The notes beneath the pieces were generated by a model. That model had not been told where the DNA came from and made no database searches. It was given only the letters and a program-made list of their open reading frames with translations. A stretch of 64,000 nt of DNA from contig DLHI01000002.1 of NCBI GenBank assembly GCA_002483135.1, positions 141,459 to 205,458 of the forward strand. Direction: 5' to 3'. Shown piece after piece: positions 60,209 to 64,000 of this stretch (position 1 is the first letter of the stretch; each line of letters starts with the position of its first letter). Both the position numbers and the translations under genes were made by a program. Origin of the DNA: Hyphomonadaceae bacterium UBA7672 (GTDB taxonomy: Bacteria > Pseudomonadota > Alphaproteobacteria > Caulobacterales > Hyphomonadaceae).

Positions 60209-60360
60209 GGGGAGGATAGTGCGCTTGATTTCTCCTCGACCAATTCAGGTTTGCTCCATCCTACAAATTCTCAGCGCAGGGCGTTGAAAACGCGGGCGAA
60301 GATTTTTGAGTCTCCGACGGAATTGAGAAGGCAGCTTCCCACAAATCCGCAACGCCGATG

Positions 60361-60602
60361 CTTGTCATCCCGGCCGTAGCGAAGCGGAGAGCCGGGATCC
60401 ATCGTGAGGCTCTCGGGGTGGAGGCATGGGTCCCGGACAGCGCGGCAAGCCGCGCTTCTGGGATGACAGGTTGTGGGTGGGGGTGGGAGGTCGCCGCGTC
60501 GCAGCGATTGCCTGCCTGCGCTCTGCGAGCTTCGGCAGACAGGCCGGGCAGGCGCCCGGCGGTCCCGGATAGCGCGACAGGCCGCGCTTCCCGGATGACA
60601 GG
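60361..60602. repeat. Composite of dispersed palindromic repeats, upstream of tig
   Basis: 60361-60409 matches 5427-5475 at 48 of 49 bases. The right end of the first unit (60433-60470, CCCGGACAGCGCGGCAAG onward) recurs in altered form at 60564-60601. Between them, 60543-60566 is identical to 25353-25376 near tyrS. The whole gap from 60209 to 60881 holds no gene besides. Confidence 0.72.
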
Positions 60603-60881
60603 TGGTGGGTGGGGTGAGAATGGCGGAGGTGGGACGTGGGCTCTTCCGCGGGACCCCAGCCGTCTCGCGCAGGAGCGTGCCGCCGGGAATTCGCCCGGCG
60701 GGGCGGGGGCTTTACCATGTTGGGTGCGGGGGGGCCTGCAAAGGCCCCGGAAATCCATGCGTTTCTGCAATGGAAGGGCTGCATGGACACGGTGGCGCGG
60801 GCTGTGTAAGACACCCGCCTTTCCTGCCCGGCAATAGCCGCTGGCGGGGTCCAACCATTTTGCCTGATCAGGGTTCGCACG
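60603..60881 (+). other. Leader region of tig, with two hairpins
   Basis: This stretch carries the probable promoter and 5' leader of tig but no readable gene. Two perfect hairpins lie in it: 60680-60687 with 60694-60701 (CCGCCGGG/CCCGGCGG) and 60731-60737 with 60742-60748 (GGGGCCT/AGGCCCC, loop GCAA). I could not place a promoter with confidence. Confidence 0.45.
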
Positions 60882-62219
60882 ATGAACGTCACCGAGACGA
60901 AATCGGAAGGTCTTTCGCGGGAGTTCCGCGTGTCGGTTCCGAAGGGCGACCTGGCCGCCAAGTTCGCGGAAAAGATCAACGAACTTCAGCCGAAAATGAC
61001 CCTGAAGGGCTTCCGGCCCGGCAAGGTTCCGACCGCGCACATCAAGAAGATGTACGGCAAGTCGATCATGGCCGACATCGTGAACGACCTCGTGCAGGAA
61101 ACGTCCGACAAGGCGCTGGCCGAGAAGGCCGTGCGCCCGGCTTCGCGTCCCTCGATCAAGCTCGATGGCGACCAGGACAAGCTGATCGCGGGCGAGGCTG
61201 ACCTTGCCTACTCAATGGCGCTCGAGGTGATGCCCGAGTTCGAGCCGGCCGACGTGACCGGGATTTCGGTCGAGCGCATGGTCGCCGAGCCGACTGAAGA
61301 AGAGATCGGCGACGCGCTGAAGCGCATCGCGGACAACAACAAGTCCTACGAGAAGAAAGAGGGCAAGGCGGAGACGGGCGACGCGGTCGTCATCGACTTC
61401 GTCGGCTCGATCGACGGCGAGAAGTTCGACGGCGGTTCGGCTGAAGGCCAGACGCTGGTGATCGGCTCGGGTCGTTTCATCCCGGGCTTCGAAGAGCAGC
61501 TGATCGGCGCATCCGCCGGCGACGAGGTGAACGTCAATGTGTCGTTCCCGGAGACCTACCAGGTGCCGACGCTGGCCGGCAAAGCCGCACTGTTCGAGAC
61601 CAAGGTCCACGAGGTGAAGGCCCCCAAGGACACCGAGCTCAACGACGAATTCGCCAAGACGCTTGGCCTTGAAGGGCTCGATGCCCTCAAGGACGCGGTG
61701 AAGAAGGACTTGTCCGGCGAGCTGGAGTTCGCCACGCGTCAGCAGGTGAAGCGCGTGCTTCTCGATGCGCTCGACGAGCGTCATGCGTTCGACCTGCCGC
61801 CGCTGATGGTGGAAGCCGAGTTCAACCAGATCTGGAGCCAGTTCGAAGCCGAGAAAAAGGCGGGCCGCCTGTCGGAAGAGGACAAGGCGAAGTCGGACGA
61901 GGAACTGCGCGCCGAGTACCGCAAGATCGCCGAGCGCCGCGTGCGCCTGGGCCTGGTGCTCGCCGAGATCGGCCGCCGCGCCGACGTGCAGATCACCAAT
62001 GAGGAACTGGTCCGTGCGCTGCGCCAGGAAGCCCAGCGCTATCCGGGCCAGGAGAAGCAGGTGATCGAGTTCTACACCAAGAACCAGGGCGCCATGGCCC
62101 AGCTGCGCGCGCCGATCTACGAGGAAAAAGTGGTCGACTACATCCTCACCAAGGCAACGGTGACGGACAAGTCGGTGACCCGCGAAGAGCTGATGAAGGT
62201 TATCGGCGACGACGAATAG
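60882..62219 (+). CDS. tig: Trigger factor (ribosome-bound peptidyl-prolyl isomerase)
   Basis: Chaperone at the ribosome exit tunnel. The 445-residue protein has the ribosome-binding signature GFRPGKVPTAHIKK (near residue 45), the middle FKBP-type domain GDAVVIDFVGSIDGEKFDGGSAEGQTLVIGSGRFIPGFEEQL, and the long helical C-terminal domain. Order tig-clpP-clpX is standard. The ATG at 60882 gives the family N-terminus MNVTETKSEGLSREF. Confidence 0.97.
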   Translation: MNVTETKSEGLSREFRVSVPKGDLAAKFAEKINELQPKMTLKGFRPGKVPTAHIKKMYGKSIMADIVNDLVQETSDKALAEKAVRPASRPSIKLDGDQDKLIAGEADLAYSMALEVMPEFEPADVTGISVERMVAEPTEEEIGDALKRIADNNKSYEKKEGKAETGDAVVIDFVGSIDGEKFDGGSAEGQTLVIGSGRFIPGFEEQLIGASAGDEVNVNVSFPETYQVPTLAGKAALFETKVHEVKAPKDTELNDEFAKTLGLEGLDALKDAVKKDLSGELEFATRQQVKRVLLDALDERHAFDLPPLMVEAEFNQIWSQFEAEKKAGRLSEEDKAKSDEELRAEYRKIAERRVRLGLVLAEIGRRADVQITNEELVRALRQEAQRYPGQEKQVIEFYTKNQGAMAQLRAPIYEEKVVDYILTKATVTDKSVTREELMKVIGDDE

Positions 62220-62263
62220 TCGTTTACCGGTCCTCCCGGGCTGCATGATCTGACCTGATCGCG

Positions 62264-62385
62264 CCGCTCATCCCGACGAAAGTCGGGATCCAGGGCAGCC
62301 GGCAGGGCTTGTTCCGGCTTTTGGCTTCAATCCCGCGCGGCTTGCCAAACCGTCCCTGGATCCCGACTTTCGTCGGGATGAGCGG
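62264..62385. repeat. Perfect 32-bp inverted repeat between tig and clpP, with nested hairpins
   Basis: Arms 62264-62295 and 62354-62385 are perfectly complementary across 58 bases. Each arm also holds its own 7-bp palindrome (TCCCGAC-GAAA-GTCGGGA) with a GNRA-type tetraloop on one strand. The spacer includes TGCC/GGCA-type short motifs. No T-run follows, so it is not a normal terminator. It may be a mobile repeat or an mRNA-stability structure. Confidence 0.75.
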
Positions 62386-62470
62386 GAGAGGGCGGCTCTC
62401 CAATATAGGCATTTCTGGTGTGTTTTGCCGGTAACCATCGGCTAAACCACAACCGTTCACCGACCGCCCC

Positions 62471-62499
62471 TTGCGTTACATGGGCCGCGTTCGGATATT
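62471..62499 (+). promoter_or_regulatory. Candidate clpP promoter
   Basis: TTGCGT at 62471-62476 and GATATT at 62494-62499 are separated by 17 bases and stand 65 bases before the clpP start. The match to the sigma-70 consensus is moderate (3 of 6 and 4 of 6). Heat-shock control is plausible for clpP but no sigma-32 box is clear. Confidence 0.4.
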
Positions 62500-62563
62500 G
62501 CTAACTCAAGCCATGCTTTGAGTCTGTCGCGCCATCCGGCGGCAGACCAGCTCCGAAAGTCTA

Positions 62564-63193
62564 ATGATGTCCAACGACAACCAGTTCCCGACCGGGATCA
62601 ACTTCTATCCCACCGTGATCGAGCAGAGCTCGCGCGGGGACCGGCCGTACGACATCTATTCGCGGCTGCTGAAGGACCGGATCATCTTCGTGACCGGCCC
62701 GATCGAGGACAATCTGGCGACGGCCGTTACGGCGCAGCTTCTCTTCCTGGAGTCCGAAAACCCCAAGAAAGAGATCGCCATGTACATCAACAGCCCGGGC
62801 GGACACGTCCATTCGGGCCTCGCGATCTATGATACGATGCAATACATCCGCAGCCCGGTTTCCACGGCCTGCATCGGTATGGCGGCCTCGATGGGCGCGC
62901 TTCTGCTGTGCGCCGGCGAGAAGGGCATGCGCTTCTCGACCCCCAACAGCCGGATCATGGTTCACCAGCCCTCGGGCGGCTTCCGTGGCGTCGCAACGGA
63001 TATCGAGCGGCACGCGCTGGACATCATTTCGGTCAAGAAGCGCCTGAACGAGATCTATGTCCGGCATACCGGACAGCCCTACGAGGTGGTTGAAAAGACC
63101 CTGGATCGCGATTCGTTCATGACGGCGTCGGAGGCTCAGGCCTTCGGGATCGTCGACAAGGTGTACGAAAAACGCGCTGCTGCGGCAGATTAG
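62564..63193 (+). CDS. clpP: ATP-dependent Clp protease proteolytic subunit ClpP
   Basis: Serine protease chamber that works with ClpX and ClpA. The 209-residue protein has the catalytic triad: Ser109 in GMAASMGALLL, His134 in MVHQPSGG and Asp183 in DRDSFMTA, and the N-terminal TVIEQSSRGDRPYDIYSRLLKDRI. The ATG at 62564 or 62567 is the start. Intact, in contrast with clpX that follows. Confidence 0.97.
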   Translation: MMSNDNQFPTGINFYPTVIEQSSRGDRPYDIYSRLLKDRIIFVTGPIEDNLATAVTAQLLFLESENPKKEIAMYINSPGGHVHSGLAIYDTMQYIRSPVSTACIGMAASMGALLLCAGEKGMRFSTPNSRIMVHQPSGGFRGVATDIERHALDIISVKKRLNEIYVRHTGQPYEVVEKTLDRDSFMTASEAQAFGIVDKVYEKRAAAAD

Positions 63194-63287
63194 GCCTGAT
63201 TTTGGGCGATTTTTATATCCGGGCCACCTGAAGGATGTGCAGCCGCGAACCTTGCGGCGCCCGCCTTGCTATGGTCGGATAGTGGCC

Positions 63288-63318
63288 TTGAACCTATCGG
63301 AAACGATTGAAATATAAG
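63288..63318 (+). promoter_or_regulatory. Candidate clpX promoter
   Basis: TTGAAC at 63288-63293 and TATAAG at 63313-63318 are 19 bases apart and stand 67 bases before the clpX ATG. The boxes match the sigma-70 consensus at 4 of 6 and 5 of 6. The spacer is longer than ideal. Confidence 0.45.
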
Positions 63319-63385
63319 AATCAGGGTTCAGGCGTGGTGGATCGCGCCTTGGGGTTAATGCACCCCCGGGTGCTTTGAGGTGTCG

Positions 63386-64000
63386 ATGAACAAGAACACA
63401 CCCGGCGGAGACAGCAAGAACACGCTGTATTGCTCGTTCTGCGGCAAGTCCCAGCACGAAGTGAAGAAGCTCATCGCGGGGCCGACCGTATTCATCTGCG
63501 ATGAATGCGTCGAACTCTGCATGGACATCATCCGCGAAGAGTCCAAGACGGCGCTGGTGAAGTCGCGTGATGGCGTTCCGACGCCGCGCGAAATCTGCGA
63601 CGTGCTGGACGACTATGTGATCGGCCAGTTCAAGGCCAAGCGCGTGCTGTCGGTGGCCGTCCATAACCACTACAAGCGCCTCAATCACGCCGCCAAGAAT
63701 TCGGACGTCGAACTGGCGAAGTCGAACATCCTGCTGATCGGACCGACCGGCACGGGCAAGACGCTGCTGGCCCAGACGCTGGCGCGCATCATCGACGTTC
63801 CGTTCACGATGGCCGACGCCACGACGCTGACCGAAGCTGGTTACGTCGGCGAAGACGTCGAGAACATCATCCTCAAGCTGCTGCAGGCTTCCGACTACAA
63901 TGTGGAACGGGCGCAGCGCGGCATCGTCTAGATCGACGAGATCGACAAGATTTCGCGCAAGTCCGACAACCCCTCGATCACGCGCGACGTGTCGGGCGAG
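63386..64000 (+). CDS. clpX: Clp ATPase ClpX, with an in-frame stop; runs off the window
   Basis: AAA+ unfoldase that feeds substrates to ClpP. The frame begins MNKNTPGGDSKNTLYCSFCGKSQHEV, with the zinc Cys at 16, 19, 38 and 41. Walker A GPTGTGKT follows. After QRGIV the codon at 63929-63931 is TAG, where the family has Tyr (GIVYIDEIDKI); the same frame then continues IDEIDKISRKSDNPSITRDVSGE to the window end. So the gene is a near-perfect ClpX broken by a single codon at Walker B; a truncated 181-residue product would lack ATPase function. GAGG stands before the ATG. A TAC or TAT to TAG change in sequence or in assembly is the simplest reading. Confidence 0.9.
63929..63931 (+). other. In-frame TAG in clpX at the Walker B motif
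   Basis: The codon replaces a Tyr that is conserved in ClpX. The bases around it are otherwise fully in frame and read as perfect ClpX on both sides, with no shift in length. Confidence 0.85.

Noticed and set aside
60603..60881. Possible structured RNA (SRP RNA, 6S RNA or riboswitch) before tig
   Set aside because: The hairpins here lack the conserved SRP tetraloop and asymmetric-loop sequence or other RNA family hallmarks, so I call it only a leader region.
60261..61040. Minus-strand frame running through the repeat cluster and into tig
   Set aside because: It crosses palindromic repeats and the antisense of tig; no protein family signs.
62264..62385. Rho-independent terminator for tig
   Set aside because: The palindrome is strong but no T-run follows on either strand, so it is reported as a repeat, not a terminator.

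Overview
The window is GC-rich chromosomal DNA from an alphaproteobacterium. The gene orders fabD-fabG-acpP-fabF-mltG-yicC-gmk, glnB-glnA and tig-clpP-clpX, a SUF-type Fe-S locus with a SufT gene, heme A synthase, a DUF2842 protein and PQQ-dependent alcohol oxidation fit this class. A member of the Caulobacterales/Hyphomonadaceae is my best guess, but no 16S or other decisive marker is present. Nearly all genes are ordinary chromosomal genes. There is no prophage, insertion sequence, CRISPR array or conjugative module.

Layout. 1-5383: fatty-acid synthesis (fabD tail, fabG, acpP, fabF) followed by mltG, yicC and gmk, closed by a strong bidirectional terminator. 5610-14489: lipoprotein PQQ-alcohol dehydrogenase, LOG-family hydrolase, Atm1-like ABC exporter, cupin lipoprotein, YghU-type GST, an acyltransferase, and a translationally coupled amphi-Trp/glutathione peroxidase/glutathione peroxidase set. 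14793-20622: outer-membrane barrel protein, DUF2842 protein, heme A synthase, acyl-CoA synthetase, MDR reductase and a VOC protein. 20648-27299 (mostly minus strand): two DUF4139 proteins, TyrS, thioesterase, DUF6572-like protein, alpha/beta hydrolase.

27483-36878: the suf locus (iscR-like, NifS/IscS-like desulfurase, sufB, then four unrelated genes, then sufC-sufD-sufS-sufT-sufA). Its regulator has no cysteines, and sufB is separated from sufC by two lipoproteins, a GyrI-like protein and an opposite-strand HicA-like gene. 37008-43927: TfoX-like protein, O-methyltransferase, a diguanylate cyclase, an RhlE-type helicase, a catalytically degenerate GGDEF-EAL protein and a MEDS-LuxR regulator. 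43929-54733: an amidohydrolase pair (one without metal ligands), a TadG-like gene fragment, two PaaI thioesterases, parE, cell-wall enzymes (lytic transglycosylase, PBP4-type peptidase) and a phospholipase C. 54818-59370: glnB-glnA, a histidine phosphatase, NAD(P)HX repair enzyme, DUF962 protein and tRNA-Leu(UAG). 59600-64000: a helical protein whose C-terminus is read from a palindromic repeat, a repeat-rich intergenic stretch, then tig, clpP and clpX. The clpX frame contains an in-frame TAG exactly at the Walker B motif.

The most noteworthy points are the clpX amber codon, the cysteine-free IscR at an interrupted suf locus, the degenerate GGDEF-EAL protein near a cyclase without the classical I-site, and several families of palindromic dispersed repeats, one of which has become protein-coding. 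No wholly new multi-gene system is evident. The suf insertion is the closest candidate for an undescribed module.
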